From the NCBI GenBank assembly GCA_902729315.2, contig LR746272.1, positions 5,336,272 to 5,400,271 of the forward strand: a DNA stretch of 64,000 nucleotides. Direction: 5' to 3'. Positions 37,486 through 49,679 of the stretch are shown here, one piece after another (within the stretch, counting starts at the first letter, position 1; every line of letters begins with the position of its first letter). Both the position numbers and the translations under genes were made by a program. The stretch comes from Spirodela intermedia. Lineage: Eukaryota > Streptophyta > Magnoliopsida > Alismatales > Araceae. The notes below the pieces were generated by a model. That model was not told where the DNA came from. It saw nothing but the letters and a program-made list of their open reading frames with translations, and ran no database searches.

Positions 37486-39369
37486 GTTGGGGGGATGGGA
37501 AGTGGTAGGTCATGGTTCATGTCCAGGAAGTCAGGCATCAACGGTGTCCCCACCTCTCTTCCAGAAGATAGTGTGATTTGACCCAGTCAACTGACTTGAC
37601 AGATTCAAGTTTTCTTGCTCGGAACATTTACTCTGATGGCCAACAGCGATGACCGCTACTGTTACGTTCTCGTCACTTGCATCATAGTTTCCTCTGCAGT
37701 ATATAATTTATCATTTCAGGATTATCGACGACACCGACACTCCGCTTAGATCCCTTCCACGACGGCGGCAGCTCTGGCGCCGGAACCAGCAGCGACCGAT
37801 GGCCCCGTCGGTGGTCGTTGCAACTCTGGCAACAAGACCAACGGCGCAAAGGGAGACTGGACTCTGGCCACCAGTTCCGGGGCGGAATCGAATCTCTTCT
37901 CCAGATCATGGACGATCCACCGATCAACGTACCCACCCCATGGTGATGCAATTGCATTTTTAGGTGACCAATTCGCGGCTGTTCGCTTATCTAATGAGTG
38001 ATATTGCAAGAGGCTGTGGTTCGGCGCGTAGCCGTGGACCACCGTTCGCTCCGTGAAGGACTCGTCAGCGGTGTGAGGACCATCTCTGGACATGTATGAG
38101 CTGTAAGACACTCAAGCGGAGCCCGCTTAATTAACGAGGTGTCCAACTGACCGGGCTCAAGGCATCTGGTTCATGGTGACTTACACTAACCGGGAAGACC
38201 GAGATGGAGAAATATTCCGCTGAGTCAACGTTTGAGAAACGGGGTAAGGTCCACGTGGGTCGTCTTCCAAGTAGTTGGTTTAGTGCGCCCACCTTGTGCG
38301 CCCACACTTCTCGTTGGTCCGACCCTCGATCCAACTAACCCAATCAATGCTATAGGATGGCGTTGACGTGTTAAAAATGATTTTACATTGAAAGCATCCA
38401 AAATATTTTACATAAAAATACTATATAATGTTTTATACGTATAAAACTTTACTTTGGTTATTATGAATTAATATTATTTTGGAACGTACCACCATGGCGC
38501 ATGTCAGTTTCCTGAGTCTTGCCTAGTGTTGCCCAAGCATAACATTTTTTATGTGGTGTATTTGCAATCTATGTCTCGAGACAAAAGTTGCAAAATCTTG
38601 ATCAGACGCATATATAACGAAAAATTGATAGATAGATAGTGAGAGAGAGAGAGAGAGAAGTGAACTGGGTCTCGTTGGAGATGTTCATCTTTGGGAAAAA
38701 CTAGATCAGTGGCTCACTCGGCTTATTGAATAAGGTGATTGAAGTGGCGATCAAGCTAAAGCATGATGTATCATCAGAAATAGATAAATTTAAATTGAGC
38801 AGTAAATCAGTAAATTGTCTCCTCGGGTGCTAAGGGTGTAATTGTGTTGTTGTCTCATGCAGATTACACGTGCGAAGCATATTTTGATTTGGTCCCTCAT
38901 TACGGTTCACTGAAATTTTACAGACCACTTGGCTGCCTGCACTGAGATAGAGAATATGCATGTCCATATGATTTCCTGTTTGTCCGACAGGGAGGTGTAG
39001 AACACTTCAATCTCAAAGAACAAAAAGAACTTTGAAAGAAATCAGATTGTAGATAGATAAAGGATGGAGAGATAATGATACATTCCATGCGGAGATCTTG
39101 AAAGCCCCGAGTGCTCTGCTCTTTGACATCTTATTTTCGATCGTGGGCTTCGAAATAAAGCCTAGACACAGAAACATAGCACACACAGAATAACTCAAAC
39201 CAAGCCACGCTGAGCTGACAGTTGGTCCAGTTAAGAAATTCGAAATTCATTGGCTCGTGTCACGCACTTGCCTTTGATAACTCATAGTTTATTCATTTTA
39301 TTTTCCCCTTTTGCTCTCTCTCTCTCTCTCTCTCTCCCCCTCAATCTCCCCTCTCTCCCTCTCTCCCTC
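37320..39369. other. Intergenic region with (GA)n tracts
   Basis: Contains (GA)n at 37439-37481 and 38640-38658 and a CT-rich stretch at 39315-39369 that abuts the retrotransposon. The open frame at 37746-38111 (minus) is not recognisable as a protein family. Confidence 0.6.
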
Positions 39370-40443
39370 TGATGTAGGATGAATATGACTGATGCGGATG
39401 GAATGGGTAGGGAGCACAACGGGTAAATAACAAGTCACAAAACTCTCACACAATCGGATCTGAACCTTTGAAAATCGACTGTGATGAGGTGAGAAGACCG
39501 TTCCGTTCCTCGATCGAGGGTGAGAGGATTGTCTCAGGTCACTGTGATAAAACAAAGCTCCACGTTTCAAAATCTTAGTCAGCCTCCAAACAAGGAAATT
39601 ACAGCTCACTCGGCTGGTCTCGAGCCTACATAGTTGAATCCGATGGTGGTAGAAACACATATGAGGAAAGATGGGATGAAAGCAAAACATACGATCATCA
39701 GATAGGGTTGAGAGGGGACCTTCGGCGTTTGCACGCCACAATGTTGATGTCGAGGGTAGAGGAGAGGAAGACGAGCCCATTGTGGATCCAGCTACATGGT
39801 TAGTTAGTGGGGGAGAGGGGGGGGGGGAGGCTAAAGGGGGGAAGCCGACCCCTTGTGGGGTTCGAGGCAGCACCTTGAAACCTAAATCCGATATTGCGTG
39901 GAGCAGGGTGTGTAGGGTGTGCGCGGTCGGCATGCAAGGCAGAAGGCTGGTGTGCAATGCGAGTTGCCGTGGCGCGTCTGCCAGGCACAGGATGCACGAG
40001 CGCTTGGGCAAGAGGCACAGGACGCATGAGTGCCCGCGAGAGGCTCATATACGGCACATTGCTAATGCTCCGAGGGATGTTGATTGGCACATTGTCGGGC
40101 ACATGAATGCTGGCAGAGAGACCCCCCGGTGATAACAAAGAGGGTTCACAAGGTAGGGGGGGACCCATGCGACGGCGGCGGTCACACGGATCCCTTAGGA
40201 CATGTTCTCTCATATAAGAAAACTCTTATAAAGATCAAAGCTGCCGTTCAATAGAAACCTTAGGCCTATTTATAGGCCTCAAGAGGAGAGAGAGGATTAC
40301 AACCTAAAGTAAATAAAAGAAAATTAAATATGGATAAATCCTAGAAGTTCGGATCTGGAGCTCGGTTCTGCCGGCGGCGATGTGGAGTGGCCTTGATAGT
40401 TTGCGGGGTCTCCGGAGGAGGTGATGTGGAGTCCAATGACGTT
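39370..40443 (-). repeat. 3' LTR of the gypsy-type element
   Basis: Plus-strand sequence begins TGATGTAGGATGAATATGAC and aligns by eye with 43061 onward through aatcctag...ttcggatc-ggagctc and cggggtctccggaggaggtg. The shared part ends near ccaatgacgt. The end of the integrase-region open frame overlaps its last 100 bp. Confidence 0.75.
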
Positions 40444-41415
40444 GTGGTCATTGATGGTGGGGCTAGGGTCCACGCCCCACCAATTCCCCTAGGGTTGGCA
40501 AAACTCAACTCCGTCAAGTGGGGTTGAGAAAACTCTAGTGGTACCAACAAATCAGGTTGCATGTTTCTCAAGTCCGCTTTCATGATCCATGAGTCATCTA
40601 AAGAAGATTGTCCCTGCCGATGAAAAAGAAATTTGTGCTCCACGCCACTCTCAGTGATGGTGATAATCTCATCTAATATTTCTTTGATGTGTTCATGCCT
40701 ATCGAGAGAGGGGATGGGAGGAGTAGATGAGGCAAACTCACTATCCGGCAAAGCCATATGTAAGGGCGGGCTATCAACGTTGGGTGGAGCTTTATATGAA
40801 ATCGAATCCAGGACGTTGAAGGTGGAGCTTATCCCCCACGTGAAGGGTATACTAACAACATAAGCATTTTCCTCAACTCGTTTGAGGATCGAAAATAGTC
40901 CAGTGCTATGGGCATGAAGTTTAGTAACACTCCTAGAAGGAAATCTCTCTGGCCTGATTCTCACGAGCATAAAGTCCCCTTCTTCAAAAGCAGGAAAACG
41001 ATAGTGTGAATTGACGACTTGTTTATAGGATGTGTTATTACTCGTGATGAGGCGATGTATTTCCTCATGCAAAGTCTAAATATGTTTTTCAAATGATTCA
41101 GCATCATCTAAGATCCTAACATACTTAAACATAAGGAGGTCAGTAGGCTTTCGTAGAGGATAACCATACACAATTTCAAAAAGACTCTTGCCAGTGGTAT
41201 GTATGGTTGACAAAGACATTATAGGCAAGCTCTGCATGTAGAATTTTCAAGTCCCAGGATTTCAAGTGATCTCCTACCAAAGACCGTGAAAAGTTTCTTA
41301 AACTATGATTGATGACTTTGGTTTGATCGTCGATTTGGGGATGAAAGATAGTGGAAAAGTTTTCCAAAAGTGTTTTCCAAAAGTAGCTAGTAAAACGGAC
41401 ATCTCTACCAGACAC
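40341..41415 (-). pseudogene. Gypsy integrase C-terminal fragment
   Basis: The 41415-41176 frame contains SGRDVRFTSYFWKTLLEN and FHPQIDDQTKVINHSL, which match the integrase catalytic core end. The 41072-40341 frame contains FEEGDFMLVRIRPERFPS, KLHAHSTGLFSILKR and ISSTFNVLDSISYK, the C-terminal integrase module. The two frames are separated by a break, so no intact protein remains. Confidence 0.8.
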
Positions 41416-41594
41416 AATACTCTTTGGGAGACCACGGTTATAAAAAATAGATGTCCTTAAAATATTATTATCAGTAGCTGGCTGGGTAAGAGTACATCGG
41501 ACTATGATTACATGAATAGGAGGAGCACTATGGAAGAGAGGAGGAAAAACAGAGATTCAGATGATACCCACTAATCCATGATGGGATCCTCAAG

Positions 41595-42950
41595 CTAGTA
41601 ATCTTCCTCCTCAATAGTCAGATCAGTAGTATAAGGCTCAAGTTGAAAATCATTATGTCTAATATGTAGCACTCTAGATGCGCATTGGTTAGCTCGATGT
41701 CTGCGTCTATGGCACTTGAAGCAAGACACTCTCAATGGATTAGTCGGAGGGAGTGTGGCCTGAGTAGGTGCTCGAGTAATGAAATCAAGAGATGGTGACA
41801 GAGTAGAAGAAGGCAAAGGCAGCTGTGGAGTAGAAGGAGCAAGGATCCAAGCGTGGAGTAGGAATAGAATTAGATTTACCTACACTCGTCTGGGAGCTCA
41901 TCGGTTGGCTAGGGTAGGAAGAGTAAGAGCGACCACCTTGGATAGGGCGGGGGTAGTATAAATTTTTTGACATAATTCAAGATCTTCTACGATTTGGTAT
42001 GCAAATTCAAGAGTAGTAGCTTTCCTCATTAATAACTCAATTTTGAGGTAGGGATTAAGGTCAATCATAAACTGAGAAATGATGACATACGGATTCTCCA
42101 CAATTTTACTTCTCATATAAAATTCCTCAAACTACGTGATATAGTCAATCACCAGAAAACTTCTATACTTTAAAACATGCCATTGATCAATGAGATTGTC
42201 TAAGTAGGCTAAATATACATATTTCTCATGAAGTTTATCCTTCATTTGGGCCCAAGTTTTTATAGGATTCTCTCGTCGATTCTGAATAGAAAACTCAACA
42301 TTTTCCCAAAAGATCTTCACCTGTCCTCTTAATTTCATCTTTGTAAATCTAACCTTCGTAAGCTCAGGTATGCCATATCATTTAAAATAACTATTTAGTT
42401 TAGATTCCTAATCAAGATAGTCCTTAGGATCTTTAGAGCCCTCATAATACGGAGCATTGACTCGAATACTCTTTTGAATTTCATTCTAATGGTTATCAAT
42501 ATCGGGCGGATGTCGATCACAATCATTATGCCGATCGTAGGGATCATAGGGAGCAGGTGGACGTTTATCATGACCATTAGGGCTAATTATAATGATTGTA
42601 AGGGTCAAGATGATGACAAGCACAATTGGAGAATCAGGTAGCAGGAGGGGTAGGATTGGGAGAAAATGGAGCAGGGGGTGGCTCATTAGGCATAGGAGAA
42701 TGACAGGAGGGTTGACTAGAACTTGGACAGGAGGGGGTGAACGACGTGGATTTCCTCGGACTTACAATTCGAGTCGGCGAGTGCGTTCATGCACCACCTT
42801 GATAGAACTAATCAAATGAGTATCCATATTAGTGACACGAGTACTCATATCACAGATGACATCTAAGACGTGATTCATCTCACTACGTGATAGTGGTGGT
42901 GGTGGTGAGATCTAAGTAGGGAGAGGATCCTCACGGGAATGGTTAGGATG
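41595..42950 (-). pseudogene. Gypsy gag remnant
   Basis: Fragmented gag: KLRGQVKIFWENVE, KTWAQMKDKLHEKY and LDNLIDQWHVLKYRS (around 42338-42132) correspond to the retrotransposon gag domain, and CFKCHRRRHRANQC (near 41720) to a CCHC zinc knuckle. Several in-frame stops interrupt it. Confidence 0.75.
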
Positions 42951-43060
42951 ATCATCCATGATGACGCATTTACCAAACCTAAGATGCATATGAGATGATG
43001 AATGAGTGCAACTAGCTAATGGAAGGGGTGAGGACACAGATTAAGCTCTGATATCAAATT

Positions 43061-44087
43061 TGATGTAAGATGAATATGACTGACATAGATGGGTAGGGAA
43101 CACAACGAGTAAATAACAAGCCACAAAACTTGCACACGATTGGATCTGAACCTTTGAAAATTGACTATGATGAGGTGAAAAGACTGTTCCATTCCTCGAT
43201 CGAGGGTGGGAGGACTGTCTCAAGTCACCATGATAAAACAAAGCTCCACATTTCAAAATCTTAGTTGGCCTCCAAACAAGGAAATTGTATCTCACTCGGC
43301 TGGTCTCAAGCCCACACAGATGAATCTAATGGCGGTAGAAACACATATGAAGAAAGACGGGATAAAATCAAAACACACGATCACCAGAGAAGGTTGAGGG
43401 GGGACCTTCAGCGTTTGCAGACTGCAATGTTGACGTCGAGGGTAGAGCGGAGGAGGACGAGCCCATCGTGGATCCAACTACGCGGTTAGTTGGTGGGAGG
43501 GGGGGAGGGCATAAGGGGGGAAGCCGCCCCCTTGCGGGGTTCAAGGCAACACCTTGAAACCTAAATCCAATATTGGGTAGAGCAGGGTGCACAGGGTGTG
43601 CGTGGTCGATGTGCAGGGCGGAAGGCTGGTATGCAGGGCACGAGTGCTTGGGCAGGAGGCACAGGATGCGTGAGCACCCGCAGGAGGCTCGTACGCGGCA
43701 CGGTGCTGGCGCTCGGGCACACAAGCACTGACAAAGAGACCGCCGGTGACGACAAAGAGGGTTGACCACAGGGTAGGGTGGGACCCACATGACGACAGCA
43801 GCTACAGGCAGCGGCAGTCACACGGATCCCTTAAGACACGATCTCTTGTATAAGAAAACTCTTATAAAGATCAAAACCGTTGTTTAATAGAAACCTTAGG
43901 TCTTTTTATAGGCCTCGGGAAGAGAGAGAGGATTACAACCTAAATTAAATAAAAGAAAATTAAATATGGGTAAATCCTAATAGTAATGGAAGTTCGGATC
44001 CGGAGCTCGCGTCTACCGGCGGCGATGTGGAGTGGTCTTGATAGTTTGCGGGGTCTCCGGAGGAGGTGACGTGGAGTCCAATGACGT
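43061..44087 (-). repeat. 5' LTR of the gypsy-type element
   Basis: Partner of 39370-40443. Its outer end lies about 70 bp from the stop codon of SBH copy 3, which is transcribed towards it on the same strand. Confidence 0.75.
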
Positions 44088-44156
44088 AGGGGACAACCAG
44101 TGAGTCACGAGCTCAGGGTCATGAGAAAAATAATCACTAATGCCACGTCGCTTGCT

Positions 44157-46142
44157 CTAGTCCTTCCTCTTCTCCAGAGTGTAGGGCATGTAGGTCCCCA
44201 TTATTCTATCCCACGCGACGAAGAAGGGCTGGGAGAAGTTGCACTTGCTGCCGTAGAGTTGGTGGTGGATATCATGGTAGGCACTGTTGTTGCCGAATAG
44301 CGCATGGAGGGGGTTCCCGGGGAGCCACAAGCCGCAGTGGTCGTCGACGGTCTTGATGGTAGCAGAGGAGAAGAAGAAGATGCCGTCCCGGGCAGACATG
44401 CCGGAGGCGAGGAAGGAGAGGGCGCCGCCTACGGTGTCGAGGATCAGGCCCTCCAGGGGGTGGTTATAGAGGGCTCCAAACGAGTACGGAACGACGAGGG
44501 TATGGTGCTTTGAGTGGACATGCTTGTAGAGGAACTTGTTGACGTGCACGTACCTGTGCATGAAGTATTGCCACGTGTCGAGGACGCCCATAGCCACGAC
44601 CCATTGACCCACTGCTCCAATGACGGAGGGTTGGGCCCTCTTGGTGGCCTGGCCATCGTTTCTCACAAACTGCACAACCATGGTAGAATTCAATTGCCAA
44701 GGGAGCCCTACGCATGACGCCAAGATGCATAGCGCTTCTTATTGATAATTTCCGATGTGTTGGACCGTCCAGCCAAGGCCCCAGAACCATGGTCGTTCCC
44801 GGGTTTCATGGGTCTGACAGGAAGCCTTTTCAGATTCTTCTACGTGGTCTGACCTGGGGGTTTATACTACACACATGGAACATGTTGTCCATGACAAGGA
44901 GCTTGCCATTTCTGCATATGAGTCTGGAAATATAGTACTGCTTCGGATCAATTTCCAATGTTGGATCCCAAATTCGAACGAACATGGGAAGAATGAACCT
45001 TGAAAAGGGGCAGAGGCATAGAGGAGGGCTTCAAAACTGAACTCTGAAATGAATGAGGTAAACCATTGGGGTATTATCTCTCAAGCACAGAGAACCATTC
45101 AAAAGGACGAGTAGCTCCTAAAAATGGCTCATTTCCGGACGCCTATAATTAAATGAAATGATAGCGTATCAAAGCTCAGGCTAAGTCTAGAGTCTGGCCC
45201 GATTCTCCTTATTTATTCAAGCTTAGCATGACTAGATATGTCCGACCGTTTCTATCAGATCTGGGCTGCAGGGAGGATCTGATCCAAGTACCTAAAGCCA
45301 CTTTCCCTCCCCACGTGGCGGTCATATGATCATCATCAGGGCATCCATCTCTCCTGCTCTCCCCCCTCTCTCTTAGGTGAGGTCCATTATTGATGGTCGG
45401 ATTGGATAGAGAGGGGCTTCATAAGTTTATTTCTCGGATTTCTCCTGACGGCTACTCTGGGTTCGTACCTTGTAAAATAATAATTCGTAGGTCGGACCCA
45501 AGCATCGTTTCTAGGAAATTGACTTGGATCTAATCGTCGAGTTCAGATATAATATCACTTTTTTGATGCGTTTCTCCAGATGGAAACCAATCCGGTGAGA
45601 GATATTCAATGAATCTTCCAGATCGTCGGACGGATTCAACACGGTGGAGAGAAGTCGCCATTGAAGCGAGGGTTTCTAGGAAGGAGGCCAGGACCCACAT
45701 GGGAAGGGAGGGTGCCATTATGAGTTGGAAGGTGGCATCGTAGACGTGAAGCCAGCCTGGTGGGTGGTGTCCTCACATGCATAACGGAAAAGGGGAGGCT
45801 ATGAGATTTGAGCCTTCTTTGGACGAAAGCTCGTTTTCAAGTGGAAGGGGAGGAAGATTCTGTGATGGTTGGTTTAACCGATATGGGATTATTCTACCAG
45901 AAACAGGGGATACTTACCGTGAATAATCCGAGGGCTACGACGACCTGGAAAGCCTGCTGGATGAGAACTCCTTTGACGACTGTGGCTCTGGAGACGATGT
46001 TCTTAGCTTCGTCTCCTCTGGGGTGCAACCGGTACTTATCAAGAGAAAGACTCCCCAGAAGAACGTACAAGGCTGAGTAGGTCCAGTAGACTGCGATCGG
46101 GAGGAGCGCACCCAGTGTCTCTTCCGACCGCGCGAGCTCCAT
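44157..46142 (-). CDS. Sphinganine C4-hydroxylase (SBH), copy 3
   Basis: The most canonical SBH in the window, 245 residues. Exon 1 is 46142-45918 (225 bases, ending ACG/GTAAGT) and exon 2 is 44669-44157. The intron is 1,248 bp, phase 0, in the same place as in copies 1 and 2 but about twelve times longer than in copy 1. N-terminal membrane segment LLPIAVYWTYSALYVLLGSL, charged DKYRLHPRGDEAKNIVSR, and histidine boxes HRYVH, HSKHH and HDIHH. DDHCGLWLPGNP, KCNFSQPFFVAWDRIMGTYM and PYTLEKRKD complete the family pattern. Role: hydroxylation of sphinganine at C4 in the ER membrane, by family. The 3' UTR probably enters the adjacent LTR. Confidence 0.95.
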
Positions 46143-46856
46143 TTTGGGCTTGTTTGAAAGAGATTGTTGACGTCAAGCCTGTGAAAGTAGGTCACAATAT
46201 CTGATAATGTAGATCGCATGAAAGCAGCTAATAATCTCATTCAGGAGTGGTTTTGATCTAGAGCAGAATGGACAGAAGAAGGGAAGCATGTCGCAGGGGA
46301 AGATATTAAAGGAGAGCCAACCGAGATTAGACAAAACTAGACGATCCCGAAATTCTGAACCATACTCAGGATACGATTTGGGAAGGTAGACAGGAGAAGC
46401 GATCAGAGAGACGCTGTTGGGTTTCATCTCAGGCAGCGGCATTCTAACCTGGAAACGTTAGGACAATCTGCAGCAATCTCTTTCCTCTCTTCTTCTTCTT
46501 CTTCTCAAACCTTGACTGTTATTGGCTTGGGAGAACTCTCTTCTGGAGAAGACAACAATGGAGCAGTGGATAGTTCTGTTCTTTCTTACAAATGAGAAGT
46601 GTATGATGGTTGTTGGGTTGGGGACTGCCGCCGGAGTTGAAGTCAGCTCGCCGTTTATGTGGTCTCCTTCACCGTCCCTCCTCTGCTTCCATCAAGCACT
46701 TGGGGACAGAAGGGTGTTGAGGGTGTGTTTAATTGGAATTTGGAACGTTGTCCCTGCTCTCACTTTCGCCAGTCATATCTCTAGGAAATTTGGAAGTAAA
46801 AAGTAACGCAGAAGGAAAATTGCAAGATACCCCCTCCAGATTCTCTCCCTCCCTCT

Positions 46857-46919
<63 letters not shown>

Positions 46920-49640
46920 CGCTCGCTCTCTAAAACGTAAGCATCCAGGAGACATGTGAGGCGCAGATCCAAGACATGCCTTCGCACCTAAGAGTTGAGC
47001 GTGGCCTTTTCTCGAGACATCCGATTGTTTTCACAGCTTTCCACGTCTCAAATATTCTTAAAAGAGAAGAAATCAGCCTTCTTAACAACGAAAAGTATGA
47101 TCTCTTCATTGTATTAATTAATCAAACCTGTTATATAGTAATTTAGAGGGCATATCTTCCTTTAAAGGAGTGTTCACACTCTGGGCAAACTAGCTTTGCT
47201 TGCTTTTATCTGACCTTCAAAATCAGAATCATGTGAAGGATAGGGTTTTAGCTGAAGAAAAACAACTATTTTCATGCCATGCTCCAATTCAATTATCATA
47301 TTTGTCTTTCTTTTTCCCACAAAAATTAGTTATGTTGAAGGCCGTGTTAGCTCACACTTGGTGCTTCCTTGTGATATCGTGCTTACTACTAAAACACCAT
47401 GACCTCATGTCTTGATGAGATGCCCATTGTCAGCTTAACCATGTATCACGTGATCTTTATAAGATCATGTGGGAACGGTGGATATTGTTGCTAATGGGCC
47501 ATATTTCAGCTTAAATTATAATACTGAAAATATTGCCCTTGTTTACGATTAATGTTTACTACAATTTAGATGGTTTACAACAATTTCCTATTAATTGGAC
47601 AAAGCATAATATCATATTAGTCCTTATGTTAAGAAAGGAAAGTAAGCCCTAAACTTGGTCAATAGGATTTCATTTCCTTCTAGAAATATGAATCATAGTG
47701 TAACAGAAATTATAATCACGTGTGAGATACGCGATAAACTGTTTTGTGATGAAGCCCTAAACTTACAATATTTTGTGGTTTTTCTCCATTCATGTTTTTG
47801 GCATAATTTTTTTGTGTGCTGAGGTTTGATTTTTTTCTTTCTTTCTCATGTGATTTTTACTATTTACTCTATCAATGAGATTGCTAATATTCATAAAGTT
47901 TTGCCATTTTTCTTTCATTCATAATATGAAGTCTATTAGTGACTGTGTGACATTAATTTCATTTCTAACCTCATGAAATCATGGCATAATGACTATTTCA
48001 GAATGTCTAAAATGGAGGCCATTTGAAACTATAAATTTTGAAGCCCATTTGTGAGTATGTTACCGAATACCATTTCATAACTTTCTGAGATGCTACTCAT
48101 TTAACAAGCTGATGTCACTTGGCTCATAATCAACATCATGAGAAACGTGTCACTGGAGATCTTAAGGGGAAAACCTAACCGGAGTACTGATCAGAGTCCA
48201 TTTATGAATTCTAAGTGTTCTTGAGAATAAGAGAAAAGCTTTGAAGTTATCTGATGAAACCCATTTTCAAATCCATCACTTAAAGCCCATTTCATCACTG
48301 AAGTTTTCAGTTTTTCATACAACTAAATTAAAATGTTAGGTTAATAAGGCACAATAGCATCAGCCTTTGTAGCACATCTTAATTTCGAACAGGTTATTAG
48401 GTTTGAGGACATATTATCAGAACCACGCAACCACACACTGAACTTAGGATCCCTACAACATTCGAGATTCAGGGCCCCTTTTATTAGACCCTAATCATGG
48501 CATCTATCTTTTCCAGCCAGGTCCTTTGGCTTGTTCTCTTTCTTATAGGATCAACCTATGGATCTTAGGTTTTCACAATGTCATGGAATTGGGCCATTCA
48601 TATGCTTCCCGACCATGGAACTCAAATCGGGACACATGACGGAGCTTCACGCCCATTCCTATGGGGTCATGGCATAGAACTCAGGCTTCCTAAATCCTGC
48701 GAGGTTTCCTTGGTAAATAAGGGCCCAATGATGGAGCTTGGTTTCTCAGTGTATCATAATGTGAACCAACTTTAATTGAGTAAAAGGAAATGAACCGAGT
48801 TTCAATCAAAAGAGCATCATTTTCACCATCAGAAATGTGTTCTTTATTAGGTCCGATCTACTTAACGTTTGAGTCATCATGACTTGGAATGTAAGCGACC
48901 ATCCATTGATCCATGCACAAGGAGAAGTGGGACATGTGACTTGAAAGCGAGTATCAAGAAGACTCCAGAAGTAAATATTGAAACCAATTGGTCTCGACTC
49001 TGACATAGTAAGATATTATCATCTCAATTCCAAAAATACTGATTTTGATTATTTCGACTCAATTCAACTAGGATTTGTGATGCCGGAGGAGGGTCCAATC
49101 TGGACATAGTAGGCCTGACAGGTGACTCGAGCTCAGCCCAGGCAGAATTGAGCCCAAAATTCCCCCACAGATCCCGACGCCGACAGACTCACCAAGACTT
49201 CCTTTGGTGTTAGCGGGCTTTCTTAGTAGGCTCCGTTTTTACTTATTTATTCTGACTATTTCACATATGAGGCTTATATAAGGCATGTCCTTGTCCCTTA
49301 GAGAAGAAATTTTGATTTGGAGGAGTTTCCTACGTTGGCTCCGCCGAGTTAGGAGTTAGTCGAGAAGACCCCGACGCCCCAGTTGGGTTTTTGATACCAA
49401 ATTGGTTGAACCCCCGGTTTCGGAACAGTGGATGAAATGTGGTTTTTGACGCTTGGGAGACGCACTAGAGAATAAAATGATAAATAAGAGAGGGAGAAAA
49501 GATGATTGCGTAATGTAGATGACGAAACAATGAGGACACAATCGAACAAAGGCTCTAATGATCTAAGCCTCTCCTAAGGAGAAGAGAAAAGGCAGAGAAT
49601 GGACTATGAATCGTGGACTCGGGGGAGCTCCAAGGATAGT

Positions 49641-49679
<39 letters not shown>

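Larger units (their letters stand above)
39370..44087 (-). mobile_element. Ty3/gypsy-type LTR retrotransposon with internal deletion
   Basis: Two direct repeats of about 1.0-1.1 kb (39370-40443 and 43061-44087) flank decayed gag and integrase remnants on the minus strand. The 5' LTR is the right-hand repeat. Just inside it, 43045-43056 reads TGATATCAGAGC on the minus strand, one mismatch from the common plant tRNA-Met primer binding site TGGTATCAGAGC. Gag lies at 41595-42950 and integrase at 40341-41415. No protease, reverse transcriptase or RNase H sequence lies between them, so most of pol is deleted. Gag and integrase carry stops and frameshifts. I could not find matching target-site duplications, so the outer limits are approximate. 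Confidence 0.85.

Noticed and set aside
37746-38111. Open frame of 121 codons on the minus strand upstream of SBH copy 2
   Set aside because: No recognisable motif, no splice partners, and the composition resembles overlapping frames on the other strand.
39298-40213. Open frames of up to 237 codons inside the gypsy LTR and adjoining CT tract
   Set aside because: LTR sequence plus microsatellite; not conserved as a continuous frame in the partner LTR.
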